A stretch of 64,000 nt of DNA from Cryoendolithus antarcticus (GCA_002077065.1 NAJO01000067.1:62001-126000); one strand, 5' to 3'; shown: positions 42,757 through 55,050, counted from the stretch's first letter. Numbers and translations are program-made. Notes: a model not told the origin generated them from the sequence alone.

Positions 42757-44499
42757 ATGGCCACTGATACCATCGCCACCGGCACCATCGCCACCGAAAG
42801 CATGGCCACCAATATCGCAACCCCCCATACCACGCCTCCCGCGACCGCTACTCCCAATCCCGAAGCCAATCTCGGTGCCCTTCCCCAAGAAATCAAAGAG
42901 AGAATCTTCGACCAACTCATGCTCGATCCCGGCTTCGCTCCGTCACGCAAATTGTACGCCTGTGCCGTGGACTCCAGCACAAGACTTCGACCCCTCGCCT
43001 CCTGGGCGAACTTTGCTCGTGTCAAGCGCAAGTTTCATGCTTCCGCCGACCGCTGGCTGCAGGACACGCATGAGCTCGTGCTAGTGAAGATCCGATGGAG
43101 AAAGCTGGTGGAGTATCTGGATGATTGCCGGACGAAGGATACGGAGTTCATCAGTAGTACTAAGCAGGCGCTTGCATTCGAGAGGAGGGGAATGGCGGCA
43201 ACGACTGTTGAGATCACGGGTCCTGTAGATAGTCACGCGCCTCTGGTGGCATTCGTATCCGAGCCGAAGTCCCTCGACAAGTTCTACGCGATCGTACCTC
43301 CGGTCACTGGACAGATCGTCAACGCTCGCCACGTATACTCGTCGGCTACGCCCTAGTTCAGAATGCCGGTGCTCGCGATGAACGCGAGGAGTAGCGGGAT
43401 GAGGCTGCGCTTCGCAGTGCGACTGTCGCACATACCGCGAAAGCGAATGTCTGCTGAGAGGCAGCACAGTCTGCTGCGCCCCTTGCAGAGCATTATTGCG
43501 GATGGCATGGACTTCACCATCGAGGGAGGCGTTTGCGATCGACCCCATGCCGATGCGGTCACGTTGATGCTGTATGGCGGCTTTTTGAAAGTATCTGAGA
43601 GTATCAGCTCGCCGATCGTTAGGCTGTGGGACTACGTGACCATCTTGTCAAAGTGCAAGGACATGGTTGACGAGGATATCGCCAACGGTCGCGAGCGCGC
43701 CGCACTTGCCTGGTTAAACCGGATTGCAGACTGCGAGTTCGCGAGATTCATCTCGGACTTCAGTACTCTCTGGGATCCTCAGCTTCCAGCACAAGATGTC
43801 CTGGCTGCGCTGACACTGCTTCAGTACGATTTGAGCCGCACCTGTACGTACTTGCACCTCCGTCTCGATCTTCCGGAAACGCGCATCACGGATCAAGCGA
43901 TGTTCGCGTTACGCAACGAAGCGCCGACGGCAACAGCTCTAGGTGGTGGATGGCTCGCATTGTGTCAGTCGCATCGTCAGCTCGCGTTCGAGACGAAGAT
44001 GCACGCATATCACATGATACTGCTGTGCCGCGATTTTGACCGGCCAGGTCTTCTCATGAGGCGATGCAAGGAGGGAGAATCAGCGCGCCGTATCCAGCAG
44101 GGCTTGGTAGTCAATTGGCCGGCGCAATTCGATCAGTGGGCGCTGATGAACCCTCATGCCGATTTTGATCTGAACTATATCCGTTCGGAGACCCTCTGGC
44201 CGGTGATTCAGAAGTCTAGTGTATTCACGCTGGGGCCTATGAGCTTCAATTTGCATAAGAATGTGGTGAGTGAGCGAGGACAGTATCGCAGGTGGTGGGA
44301 TGTTGATCTGTTGCGCAAGCACGGATGGGGGCTTGAGTCGATCGGTGAGGGAATCGAGTATCTTGTCAAGATCACAGAGTCGCTACAGCTTGTTGAGGTA
44401 GTGCCTACGCTAGACGCGAAGAATACCACAGACTCTGCGCCAGCAACCTCAAGCTACGCATGGGGAGAGGTTCGCGAGCCAGTGAATGCGCAGAGATAA
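42757..44499 (+). CDS. F-box-like domain protein with an in-frame TAG or a 63-bp intron
   Basis: The ATG at 42757 opens a Thr/Ala-rich leader, then ALPQEIKERIFDQLM...WANFARVKRKFHASADRWL, an F-box-like N-terminus. The frame meets TAG at 43354 but continues in the same frame from FRMPVLAMN to a stop at 44499 with steady coding quality (helical, Trp/Leu-rich: WDYVTILSKCKDMVDEDIA, LQYDLSRTCTYLHLRLDLPE). Two readings are possible. One is a 63-bp, frame-preserving intron 43291-43353 (GTACCT..CCCTAG) that removes the stop. The other is a premature stop splitting the gene. The deduced product, about 560-580 residues, would be a putative SCF adaptor. No other domain was recognised. Confidence 0.6.
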
Positions 44500-45528
44500 G
44501 AGAAGGCGCGAGAGACCAGCGAGTTGCCGGCCCCGGTCTTTCAAGGCGGAAATCTGGCCCATAAAGCAGCGTCGAGCTTGCTGTCACAAGCCCGGCGACC
44601 TGGGGACTCGTCGGCTCGGACGATACCGAGCCTGCTGTCCCTACTTGGCACCTTTGACGACGGTACGAACACGGCGAAGACGTCTAGCTAGGGAAGCGAA
44701 ACATCTCTCGACCCCGGCCGCGAGAATTGCATCGCTGGGTTGCCTGGAGGGAGTGAAGTGGTGTGCGAGGTCTGCCTGGATATTCTAACGATTAGTCACG
44801 CCCAGCTTGGCTGAAGGTTGCTGGTGGCAGGGTGTCTAGAGTCCGCGAAGGAGAGAGAAGTCAGCATGGTGTGGTCTAGCTCAACCCGTTTACACTACGA
44901 AGCCTTCATGTGCCTCACCGCCACTCGCAGATGGACTGGATCTCGATTTGTTCGCGCGGACTGTGCATCGACGTTCATGAGTAAGTTGACGTGAAAAAAT
45001 TCCTTCGTGAGCTAGATTCATATACAATGGATGAGAAAAGTGCAAATCGCCGTTACTTGCTTATTTCTCGTCATTTCGAGCCCATAACCGGCGAATATTC
45101 CACGAAGAACCTCTCCTCGAGGCCACCGAGTTGAGAATTGTGACGGGTATATGATGTACTTTTGACATGTTGTAATCGCACTTGGGGTTAGAAGGTTAAC
45201 CACACATTGAGCATCCCTAACCCTTCGTAATGCCAAGCATCTCGATCGATGCTCCTTCCTCTGGCTAACGAAGTAAGCTCGCTGTCATGAAATACCAATA
45301 AAATCCTAATCTCGATTTGATTAAATCGCGAAGGATGACCAGAATACCTTGCCGAAGTTTTACGTGCTGAGTGTCTCAAGAGCTGATTCCCTCAGTTTTC
45401 AGGCAGCAAATCACGAACGGCAAGTTCGATTCACACCGCCTGATTCGGCAGAACTTTTGGCATTCTCGGACTTTCACTCTGCTCGAGCTTGTTGAACCAC
45501 ATACACATATCCGATATCCTTGTCAATC
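44500..45528. other. Intergenic, about 1 kb
   Basis: No gene supported. Includes an AT-rich stretch (about 44990-45300) in front of DBP9. A GTTCGATTC word at about 45425 resembles a tRNA T-loop but has no pairing arms. Confidence 0.5.
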
Positions 45529-47472
45529 ATGAAGCGCAAATTGAACGCCGACGACGTTCCAGAACCTGTGGATACAGGCGCTGGACAAACGCCTGCCCAA
45601 AGTAAGACCGGTTTCGCAGGTCTCGGCCTGGACGCTCGACTTTTGCAAGCAGTCGCGAAAGAGAAGCTCAGCGAGCCTACACCAGTACAAGTCCAGGCGA
45701 TCCCGCTTGCGATTGCTGGAAAGGATATATTGGGTACGAACGAGCACAAACAACCTGTAGGAGAGGAGTACTGACATTACGCAGCTCGCGCAAAGACCGG
45801 ATCAGGCAAGACGCTCGCATACCTACTCCCAATCATTCACTCAATCCTCCGGCGCAAAGCTTCCTCCGTACGCCCTACAAAGGCTGTCTCGGCGATCATG
45901 CTGGTACCGACCAAGGAGCTGGCGACGCAGGTTACTACAGCCGTCAAGACCTTCACCTCGTTCTGCAACCAGGACATCCGCGCAGAGAACATCAACCGAA
46001 AAGAGGATCTCGCTGTCACTCGTGCGCGGCTATTGGAGTGTCCGGAGATCGTCGTCGGCACTCCCAACAGAGTGAGCCAGTGGATCAGCAATGATGTACT
46101 CAAGGCGGCAGACCTCGTCCACGTGGTGATCGACGAGGCAGACTTGGTACTGAGCTATGAGTACGAGGATGAGTTGCGCAGTATCGCTGCTGCGCTACCA
46201 GCCGGGGTTCAGAACATCTTCATGTCTGCGACTTTACGGACTGAGGTCGACAAACTCACAGCGCTTTTCTGCAAGTCAGGATCACCTGTGGTGCTGGACT
46301 TGTCAGAGCAAGAGGCTGCCGAGAAGCCAATACTGTCTCAGTACATCGTCAAGACGGCGGAAGATGAGAAGTTTTTGCTCATATACGCGATATTCAAACT
46401 GCAGCTCATCAAGGGCAAGATCATCATCTTCGTGGCGGATATCGACCGATGCTACAGGATGAAGCTGTTCCTGGAGCAATTCGGGACGAGAAGCTGCGTA
46501 CTGAACTCGGAGCTCCCTGTGAATAGTAGGCTACATGTCGTGGAAGAGTTCAACAAGGGCGTATACGACGTTCTGATTGCAGCGGACGAAAGGGAGGTTG
46601 CTGAGTCAGGAAGTAGGAAGGTCAAGAAGAGCGAGGATGATGATATTGAAGATATTGAAGATGCGGCTGAAGAGGAGATAAAAGGTGTAGACGATGTGGA
46701 TGTGGATGCTACGAAGCCAGTTGTGGCACCTCCAGCAAAGAAGCAGCGAAAGACCGGCAACGATCGCGAGTTCGGGGTCTCGCGAGGCATCGACTTTCGC
46801 CATGTTGCTTGTGTGCTCAACTTTGATCTACCGACATCATCGAAGTCATATACCCATCGCATCGGTCGCACAGCGCGTGCAGGCCAGAAAGGCATGGCAT
46901 TGTCGTTCTATGTGCCTGCCGAGCTCTTTCGAAAGCACAGGCCTACGTCCATACTCCAATGCCAGTACGACGAGAAGGTGCTTGCAAGAATCACAGCCCA
47001 TCAAGAAAAGCACGGCGCAAAGTTAGAAGAATGGCAATTCGACATGGAAAAGTTGACAGGCTTCCGCTACCGTCTGACCGACGCCCTACGCGCAGTGACC
47101 CGCATCGCGATTCGCGAAGCACGCACCAAGGAACTCCGTCAAGAGCTCATCAACTCCACGAAGCTAGCCCGCCACTTCGAAGAACACCCCGAAGACCTGC
47201 GCCACTTGCGCCACGATACTGAGAGCCATGCTGTGAGGCTGCAGCCGCATCTGAAGCATGTGCCTGAGTACTTGCTGCCTAGTGGCGGGAAGGCGGCGGT
47301 GCAGCAGGATGTGGGGTTTGTGGAATTCAGAAAGGATGAGAGGGCTGGGAATAAGATTCGCAAGGCTAGGGAGGTGAATCGGAAGAGAGGGAAGGGTGCA
47401 ATCATGAAGGGGAAGAGGACGGCGGGGGATCCGTTGAAGAGTTTGAATGCGAGGGGGAGGGGGAAGAAGTGA
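45529..47472 (+). CDS. DBP9: ATP-dependent RNA helicase Dbp9 (DEAD box)
   Basis: Exon 1 runs 45529-45733 and exon 2 runs 45785-47472, split by a 51-bp intron (GTACGA..ACGCAG, branch CTGAC) inside the codon before motif I; the product has 630 residues. Motifs: Q motif GFAGLGLDARLL...PTPVQVQAIP; I AKTGSGKT; Ia PTKELATQ; GTPNRV; II DEAD in VVIDEADLVLSYEYEDEL; III SAT; the C-terminal lobe IIIFVADIDRCYRMKLFLEQFG; an acidic insert EDDDIEDIEDAAEEE typical of Dbp9; then RGIDFRHVACVLNFDLP and VI HRIGRTARAG. The tail is basic with GKGAIMKGKRTAGDPLKSLN. It functions in nucleolar 60S ribosomal subunit assembly. Confidence 0.94.
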
Positions 47473-48282
47473 GGCTGTGTTTGGCGAGCTATGAAATTCG
47501 ACTAGTTCACTACGCTAGCGCAGATCAGATTCGTGCAGAAGGTCAACGTTGACTATCGAGCCCTGTACATTTAGTGGCTGTAGGATAGGCACCTCGGAAT
47601 TCTCAATGCACCCCACGCTACTGCAACACCTGCAGATAAAACGCCAAGGCACACCGCGGCAAGCTTCCGGACGCGACAAAATTGCAAGATTCGACAAGTG
47701 CTGCAAGAGTGCCTTACAGACCCTGCCACCAACGCGATTGGCACTCGGCATCGCGATTCGATGCCAGACATTTCTCATCGATAGTGGGGCTCGAAGAAGC
47801 TCCATTGCCGGTGCGGACGGGAGCGGGGCGTCTACGCCTATGTTGACCTCTTTCATTGCAAAGCCTCGACATTCACGGACTTGGATCTTCAGGGATCTCG
47901 ACCAGACCAAGCACCACACGCAGATCTCAAGAGCAGGTGCAGGCTTCAGCCTGAGGAATCAAGTAGATAATTTGACATAGGCTGCAAGTCTCGATACAGC
48001 TACCACCGCTTTCCCGAATGCCTACAGCCCACTCTCGCGTAGTCGTTCACGACGCAATCAAGCACGCCCAAATGCAGAGAAGCCACAACGCCGCCGTCTT
48101 CGAAGTGCAGGCGACGATCCTGAGAACGGAGGACGTCTCCGTTTACCGAGTCGTGCGACGTATAAATTGGAAGATGCAAATCAGGGAAAGTCGTCAATTC
48201 GTTCCGTCGTAATGTCGAGGAGCACAAAGCGTTCGGGACCATGTGAGCGAACAATGGTCGGAGTACATCAGGACCGGGACGG
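47473..48282. other. Intergenic boundary between housekeeping genes and the tandem array
   Basis: No supported gene. Opposed open frames at 47515-47919 (minus) and 47549-47980 (plus) overlap each other and lack motifs. This is the left border of the repeated gene-pair region. Confidence 0.45.
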
Positions 48283-49560
48283 CTAACCTGGACCGTAGAG
48301 GTCCTCCTCTTCCGGCTCTTCCCCACGATGCCTCGCTTCTCCTTCATCGTCATCATCGTCTGCATCCTGGTCCTCGTCATCATTATCGTCATCCTCTTCA
48401 TCTTCAAGGCTAGCTGCTCGCTGATGATACATGGCTAAGAGCTTGCTCTTGACTTCATCTTCGGTGAAGCCTTTCTCGAGCAAGGCTGCCTTCCAGCTTT
48501 GCATCGACCCAGAAGAGAAGGCAGATGGACTTGTCGCACTCGACTCCCGCGTGATGATATGGTCTGAATGTTTGCGCCATACGTTGTCGAACTGGTGCAG
48601 CAAGGGCCGCAAGGATCGTTCATTGACCTTGCCAAAGGACTTGGCCTTCACGTAATGCTGTATAGTGTCCACCTTGCCAAAGTCAAGACGCGACATCGAA
48701 TCTAGCTTGGTACTTTTGTCATCTGGATCCACACAAATTGATTCGGGTCGCATTGGTGCCTCTCTACGAGCTGGATACTCCTCTGGGCGAGGGTGAGGAC
48801 ACGTCCTACCAGTGTAAACAATGGCATGATCGGACTTGATGACTCCCGGCTTACTGACGCCTCGTCCGTTGTAAGTGGTGATAGGAAGGACACTGCAGTA
48901 CTTGTCCGAGGTACGGATGACAACAAAGCGCCGGACTTTGGTATAGAATCGTTCCCCATACGCACCACGATAGACGCCGGCATCGGGTAAGAGACTGGTT
49001 ATGTGAGAATTGTTCTCACCTGCAGTCTCCGGCCAGAGCGTCATGAACACCCTTCCTTCGGTAAAGAATTTGGCAGGGCGCTTCTTATAGCTCGGATCCA
49101 GACGCTCGGTGTCTCCATCGGTCTCCAAAAGCGTCATGTGGCCCGGGACACCGAGTTCACGCAGATGGGGATCCAGCTGTGCTCCAGGCGGCCCCCGCGC
49201 TGTCCTTGCAAGTGTGCCCAAGCGTGGATCACCCCGGTCGACAAAGCGGGGGTCTTGCGGCCGTGGATTGAGGTTCATAGCGTTCATGCTCGAAGCCAGA
49301 TCCGACGTTGTGCTCCGTCCACCAGGAAACCTCGGTATGACATCTTCGGACGCGCGAGACTGAGCCGGACGAGCAGCATACACGCCCGGAGAATCTGCAC
49401 CTTCCCAGACTGCTGCCTGTAGCAGTGAGTGGGTTCTGGGAATGGTCGGTGGTCTTGGAAATCGCCCACCATCGCGCTTGACTATCAGATCTCTGCTTTG
49501 CACATAGATGAAATCGCCACCGATGGCTTCACTGTATTGCCATGGCCGTGGGTCAGCCAT
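48283..49560 (-). CDS. DUF6590-type protein, array copy A (intron-free)
   Basis: A protein of 425 residues. Residues 5-40 carry the array's N-terminal motif (W-x-YS...FIYVQSRDLIV). A disordered Pro/Arg linker follows. The DUF6590-like domain spans about 154-330: LDPSYKKRPAKFFTEGRVFM-TLWPE, YGERFYTKVRRFVVI, YCSVLPITTYNGRGVSKPG, ICVDPDD...LDSMSRLDFGKVDTIQHYVKAK, LLHQFDNVW. The tail has a short helical element SWKAALLEKGFTEDEVKSKLL followed by a very acidic run ending EEDLYGPG. It aligns with copies B, C and D but lacks the three introns of B and C. It is divergent from the plus-strand gene at 50310. The function of DUF6590 is unknown; the assignment rests on remembered family motifs. Confidence 0.8.
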   Translation of the reverse strand: MADPRPWQYSEAIGGDFIYVQSRDLIVKRDGGRFPRPPTIPRTHSLLQAAVWEGADSPGVYAARPAQSRASEDVIPRFPGGRSTTSDLASSMNAMNLNPRPQDPRFVDRGDPRLGTLARTARGPPGAQLDPHLRELGVPGHMTLLETDGDTERLDPSYKKRPAKFFTEGRVFMTLWPETAGENNSHITSLLPDAGVYRGAYGERFYTKVRRFVVIRTSDKYCSVLPITTYNGRGVSKPGVIKSDHAIVYTGRTCPHPRPEEYPARREAPMRPESICVDPDDKSTKLDSMSRLDFGKVDTIQHYVKAKSFGKVNERSLRPLLHQFDNVWRKHSDHIITRESSATSPSAFSSGSMQSWKAALLEKGFTEDEVKSKLLAMYHQRAASLEDEEDDDNDDEDQDADDDDDEGEARHRGEEPEEEDLYGPG

Positions 49561-50309
49561 CCCGAGTGGCTATCATGAGTCACTGAGTTGAGTCAGGCAA
49601 GGATGTAGGGCGTCACACGCTCACCTTTATATCAGATGCGGCTCAATTATGCAGATCGGACTAACCTCATACCGAGCGGAGGGGCGTGCAGCCACCGTTC
49701 AAAGTAACGGCAACATCCTAAAGTGAACAGTCCTTGCGATGCAAGACGTATACATAGAAATCGGCAGGCGTAGTCTGGCCGAGATAACAACGTCAACATA
49801 CAGTATGTAGAGCCCCCACGCTGCGGGTAAGATGCTGGCAAAAGTCGTGGGCTGCAAAAGTACGCCCCACTATGATACATGCTACGCCTCTCCGCTGCAT
49901 GGACAGACGTTAAGGAGCACACACATAAGCAGCATACATAACAACGGCGGCAGCGAGAGTTGCCTTCTCATTTCCTCCACGCGCAGAAATCCAAGTACTT
50001 CTGGGTCCCCACGTCACATGGAAGCCTTACTCCCGCAAGCTGCCACCTCTCCCGGTCCTTGGCTCCATTGCTTCACCCGACTCCAGTGCTGCGAGATTTT
50101 TCGGTGCTGTTGCGACCGCGGCTGGATCGTGTGTGTAAGGGGTATGACTCAGGACGGTGACAAGTTCTCGATTGCTTGCACTATGCAACGTAAGGTCTGG
50201 TGCATGTCGTGGCGTTAGGGTCGTCGGGCTCTCATGCGCAGAGCGTGACCATGTTATACACGCTCAGGCAGGCAAGACAATCATTGCTGAAGAAAGTGTG
50301 CGCGCGAAA
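49561..50309. promoter_or_regulatory. Divergent intergenic region, pair A (749 bp)
   Basis: Separates head-to-head starts of the DUF6590 copy A and its partner. The size matches pair C (748 bp) and is near pair B (828 bp). No shared regulatory word was proven by eye. Confidence 0.4.
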
Positions 50310-51824
50310 ATGGCCGACAGTCCACCAGATTTTAGCAATGGTCTACGAGAAGTCAATAGGGCGAAGCTCATTGACGACATTGCACGTCTGTCTCAGAGTG
50401 GAGGCTCTGCGCATGACCTGCGAACATCACAATTGCGTCGAATCTGCGATATCTTCCAGCGGCGTCATCGAAGACTGTCTAGGGCACGAGAGCTGGAACT
50501 CTCCCTTGGAACGGAGCTTCAGTATCAGTGGCAAATATGCGCAGACTACCGACGACACTACGACGAATCGACGGAAAAGTTCATGCATCAGGCTATGTTG
50601 GTCGTAGGGAAGACCGGACGCAAGACATTGGCGACAAAGTTGGGGAAAACGCATGTCCAAGTTCAAGCAGATCAAATGATGTTGACTGCACAGTCCGTGA
50701 GAACAAAGGAACTCGAAATTCTCCGATCAGAGCAGTCAAGTAAGATCAAGAAGCTCGAATCAGTGCTCGATAAGGCTGTAAGCAGCTTGTCAGCGTTTCT
50801 CAACGACGAGTTCGATACTGTCCACACTGAATATGATGATGATGGTTCCGTTTCAAGCATAGAGCCACCCTCAAGTATGTCAAACGTGGAGAATCCATTG
50901 CTGGAGGATTACTACGACAAGACAGGCAACATCGCTATTATGCGTGAGAGATTGAGCGAAGTTTATAGCGAGTATGTCGATGAGCGTGCACAGAGGATCT
51001 TTCGTGCTGATCAAGACCAAATTTTGGAAAATACCGATGAGCAGTTCGATGCATCATACCAAGTCGCGATCCAAAACGCTCAAGAGAGTATTGAGAACGC
51101 AATCGACGCCCGGCAGGAAGCACTGGAAAAGTGCCGGGCCGCTGGCGTCGAGATACCACCACCTAAGCCTGTATCTGAGTCGTCAGCGGTAGTTAGTGGA
51201 GTGTCTGGAATGCCGCTCACGGGAACCTGGTCCGGAGTTACTCGTAGCCCACCCCGTAGCCAGGCTCCCAAGACTGAGCTTGTCAGCCCGGCACCACCAA
51301 CGATTGCTACGGGTCACATGCTCCCCGATGGTACAGCAGGACCTGACGCCAAGGTAGGCAGCTATATCGAAGACAGCAGCATCGAGAAGTGGATACGTGA
51401 AATTCCAGACCTCATGCCTTCAGGGGTTGGAATCCACCGTAATGCTACGGATGCTACAGCGCCAGTCATCATGTCATTGGATGATGACCTTGGTGCAGCG
51501 TCGGAAGGTCGTTGGCGTGGCAACTCACTGACGGCAGAATCTATTGATCTGGAGACAGCAGAGCTAGCCAAGGTTGGGAGCGATGACTTTTCAGCCATGA
51601 ACACAACGCCGCCTGTTCCGACACAGGCGATCTCTGATCCCAGTGCGCGTCGCCAGTCAGCAACTGATAGGCATTCGTGGAGCGAGCATAGACAGCCGGA
51701 GGACCGTGGGTGCCGCGACGATGGTGATGTCTGCGATTCTCCGGACGCGCACGTCTGCAATACAGACCAAGTCGACCTCGTGATCAGTCAAGCTCCGCCG
51801 CCCGACTTGCCAGATCTCAGCTAA
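50310..51824 (+). CDS. Helical partner protein, array copy A (unnamed family)
   Basis: The start is placed at MADSPPDFSNG (the frame extends upstream to 50157 without coding character); 504 residues. A helical head (about 51-88) contains RRHRRLSRARELELSL and WQICADYRRHYDEST. A long coiled-coil-like segment follows (KELEILRSEQSSKIKKLES). The family block at about 195-285 reads NPLLEDYYDKTGNIAIMRERL...DQDQILENTDEQFDASY...KCRAAGVEIP. The C-terminal half is disordered, with a small motif SIEKWIREIPDLMP. Paralogues at 55879 and 60903 share the block. No known domain was recognised, and no signal peptide or membrane helix, so it is probably intracellular. It is divergent from the DUF6590 copy A gene. 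Confidence 0.72.
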   Translation: MADSPPDFSNGLREVNRAKLIDDIARLSQSGGSAHDLRTSQLRRICDIFQRRHRRLSRARELELSLGTELQYQWQICADYRRHYDESTEKFMHQAMLVVGKTGRKTLATKLGKTHVQVQADQMMLTAQSVRTKELEILRSEQSSKIKKLESVLDKAVSSLSAFLNDEFDTVHTEYDDDGSVSSIEPPSSMSNVENPLLEDYYDKTGNIAIMRERLSEVYSEYVDERAQRIFRADQDQILENTDEQFDASYQVAIQNAQESIENAIDARQEALEKCRAAGVEIPPPKPVSESSAVVSGVSGMPLTGTWSGVTRSPPRSQAPKTELVSPAPPTIATGHMLPDGTAGPDAKVGSYIEDSSIEKWIREIPDLMPSGVGIHRNATDATAPVIMSLDDDLGAASEGRWRGNSLTAESIDLETAELAKVGSDDFSAMNTTPPVPTQAISDPSARRQSATDRHSWSEHRQPEDRGCRDDGDVCDSPDAHVCNTDQVDLVISQAPPPDLPDLS

Positions 51825-52739
51825 TGTTCGCAGTCGCCCTCAGCTTGCGACACAGCAGGTAGGTAGATGTTGGCGTCGCCCCTGCTACCCAAGTGCTCAA
51901 CTCGGCTTGTCCCCATGCCGCGGCAATGCGGACTCGCAGAACCTGCTTTAGCCTCATAAAAAAGAGAGTTTGCGTATGACCCTGCTTGGTTTTTCCGTGC
52001 ATGTGTGATGTGAGCCACCCCCTGATCATGAATTGAATATCTGCGGCTGACACCACACAGCTGTTTGCGGGAGGGAACTGACCTTGTGATGGATATCCTC
52101 ACTACTCGATGAGCGGTGGAGTAGCGGCAACAGCGAAGGTTCAAAACCAAGATTGGTAGCCAGTCCGAATCGCTGGCTCATCATATCTCAGGGGACCAGG
52201 GTGCGGGTTCAGCATGGGTTAAGTTGTTGTCCGCTGCTGTCAGACATTTGCAGCGTGAGAGAGCTGTCAAGCGCATAGGCTGATCGGCACTCGAGTGAGA
52301 CACTAGCAGTAGTCACAACATCCATCGTTACGCGGTGGGACGAGATGTATGCTCTTACCCTGTGGTATCACGGGATTAGGTATAGACGTCGGACATGTAA
52401 CATTGCGTTTGCTCTCTGGTGAATGTAGCCCCGAGGCCACAGTTTCCTCGATACGCGCGAGATTATGACATGGTAGGAAACGAAAACTACGCAATGTATC
52501 TTACTATCAATTGACCGAACCCCCGGCCACGCTATCTCCAACGCTGTATTGCTGTCCCTTGCTGCCGTAGTATGTTGACACCTGCCCAGCGTCACACATA
52601 GTGAACGCCAAACGTGGCCAGTATAAGTTGCGGAGAAGCCTAAAATCATCGCATGCTTCCCGCCGTCGCGAGAGAGCTGCGTAGGTCCCTCATACGTCAA
52701 TCTCGTAAGTCGTGAGTAACAGAAAATGTTGTAAATCCG
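51825..52739. other. Intergenic spacer between array pairs A and B (915 bp)
   Basis: Convergent 3' region between the partner gene of pair A and the DUF6590 gene of pair B. No open frame with family motifs was seen. Confidence 0.45.
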
Positions 52740-55050
52740 TCAATTCTGTCTGCCCTTCCCTTTGGACCCAGCTGCGTTGCTGTCTGCCGATGTCGAGGCA
52801 CTGACTGCATCACGCACATGCTGTAGCGCGACTTCCAGACTGAGACCACGATCAACAGCGCGAGCTACAGCCTTCGCTTCGCCGAGCGAGATGCCTCCTT
52901 TCCTCAACATATTGATGACAAGCTGAGCCGCGTTTGAACTTAGTCCATCATCCATCAGATTTCGAAACGCGGTAGCTTCTTTGGGCTGCCAACCGTTCGC
53001 CGCCAAGTCGGTGTACGAAGGACTAGAGCTCCCTTGCGGTGCGGGAGGAACTTCAGTCCTGCAGGCCGAGGGACCGGACTCGGACTGGCCTATCCGAGGC
53101 CGCTGATCAGACATGTTAGATGCTCTGTGTGCGCGAATAGTGGACTCTTGGAGTTGAAAAGCTGCAGGAGCTGTTCGGCTGCTCATCGCTGCAACCCCTT
53201 GGGGCAGTGAGGCTCCAGTCATTTCCCTTCGTGGGCGTATGATGTCTTGCGGCTGGGACATTGAGAGACGTCGAGTCTGAAGGCCCTGCTGTAGCGTTGC
53301 CAGATTTTCAGGTGCGATCGTGGAGCGTACACCGAGTGTTTCTGCGCTACCACGAGGCGCTTCCTGTCGGCGCGAGGCAGAAGCCTGTGAACGCTCGCGA
53401 GCGTTCGATACCATCTTGGTCAGCAGCGTATTCACTATGGCTTTAGCTTCAGACGTAGCTGCACTTGTCGAAAGTCCTTGGTCTTTGAGCTTCTGGATGG
53501 CTCCGAGAAGAACATCTTTCAATCGCTGCTGTTCATCACGGGTGAGTTCCGCAAGTTGCGACGGAGTGCCTTGCACTTCCTCGTCCTGTGGGCCGTCATT
53601 GCTTCCAGTGGTACGAGCGGACTCATGCCGTTGAGGCCGACTTCCACGGGCCACCTCTGCGAACTTGGTAGCTTCTAGATGTCGCAGTACATTCGGGGGT
53701 TGAGTACTGCGCGATGCTCTGTCACTCGATGGTCGACCTGGAGAACTGAGAGGAGGATGTTCTGAAGACTTCTCTGACGTGGCATCAACCATTGACACAA
53801 CTTGGCTATGTCTCAGGATCTTGCTCGTGAACACTGCCTGGAACTGCGACACCAGCGCCTCGTGACAATCGCGATTGACCATGCCGAGAGGCTTTACTTT
53901 CAAATTATGCTCCACCGTGTAGACGGTGCCGTAGTGGATCCGCGATGCCGAATGAAGCTCGCTTCGGGGATCTCTCGGATCATCAGGATCAACGCGTATG
54001 GGACGGGGTAAGAGTCTCGATTCCCCAGACGGTCTGCGCGGAGTTGGAGTGCCTGTATATATTATTCCGATCTCAGCTTGGTCCAGGCGTTCTCGAGCGC
54101 CGCGGCCACCGAATGTGCGGACAGGTCTTCAACGGTCAGTCAGCTTGTATAATTACGCAGACGCCACGCTGGGGTCTTACAGGGCAGTACAGCTCTGTGG
54201 GCCAGTATTGATAACTACGAAACGTCGTACATCAGAGTAAACACGTTCGCCAGCGAATTTGCCGGGTAGAGTGACTTTCTGTGTGACTACAGACCCGCGC
54301 GCTGAGTTGTTCAACGATTCGCTGGCCGGTTCGCTCCAAAGAGTTAAAAAGACCTGAGAGGTATGAGTATGTGAAACATTGGCTGAAGTCATTGAGACAC
54401 TGACCCGGCCGATCACAAAAAAGGCCCGGGGTTGTTTGCGCTTCCGAAAGCCTGCCAGGACCAGTCAGCAATATCATTGACACCTGGGACAGAAGAGTTG
54501 ACGAACTTGGGTCCAGCACTTCTTGGTCACCGGGGGTCTCGAGCAGTTGTCGCTCGGGCGGTACTCGATTATGCTGACCTCGATTCCCAGCGTTTCGGAA
54601 TCCGGATCTGGCGACTCGCGATCTGACCAGAGTCTTCGCATTGTAGCCATCCACGAAAGGTGAAATTCCAAGACCTGCTTGTAGGTCTTCGCGGCGTGGC
54701 TGGCGTGGTGGCGGCCCTGCTCGATTCTGTATGGGTCGTGGCCGCACGGGCAGCGTCGTAGCGGCAGCAGAGGCTTGAGCGTGATCAGATGTTATCTCGC
54801 GCAAGGGCCGCGGTGCGGAGGCCAGATACGGGGCGTCTGCTCTGGGAGGATTCTCAACGGTAGCAGATGGAATTTGGGGGCGATTGCTCGTCCTTGGAAC
54901 ATCTGATCCAGTCACCCGTGTGGACAGACTCGGTACTAAGCTCTGCAGCACTCTGCCATCTTCTGTGATGTCTAGACCTCGTGAGTGATCGTGATAATAG
55001 TAGGCATTCACTTGCGGGCTGTAGAGCCATGTTCTCTGTGAGTTCGGCAT
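52740..55050 (-). CDS. DUF6590-type protein, array copy B (four exons)
   Basis: Exons are 55050-54507, 54451-54405 (47 bp), 54353-54181 and 54126-52740, joined in phases 1, 0 and 2; 716 residues. The introns (55, 51 and 54 bp) restore the domain that single frames break: EVLDPSFRKRKQPRAFFVIGR, VFLTLWSEP, GERVYSDVRRFVVI, CTALPVRTFGGRG, IRVDPDDP, IHYGTVYTVEHNLKVKPLG, FQAVF. The N-terminus shows W-x-YS...YYYHDHSRGLDITEDGR. The tail is about 340 residues longer than the domain needs, Ser/Arg/Gln-rich, with two helical pieces (DEQQRLKDVLLGAIQKLKD; LVINMLRKGGISLGEAKAVA) that resemble the tails of copies A, C and D. The exon pattern is the same as in copy C. Confidence 0.8.

Noticed and set aside
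45400..45480. Possible tRNA (GTTCGATTC T-loop word)
   Set aside because: The flanking bases do not pair as a T-arm and no acceptor, D or anticodon arm can be drawn.
47515..47980. Opposed open frames left of the array, considered as a decayed fifth DUF6590 or partner gene
   Set aside because: None of the family motifs (GRVF..LW, KVRRFVVI, YYD block) could be found in any frame.
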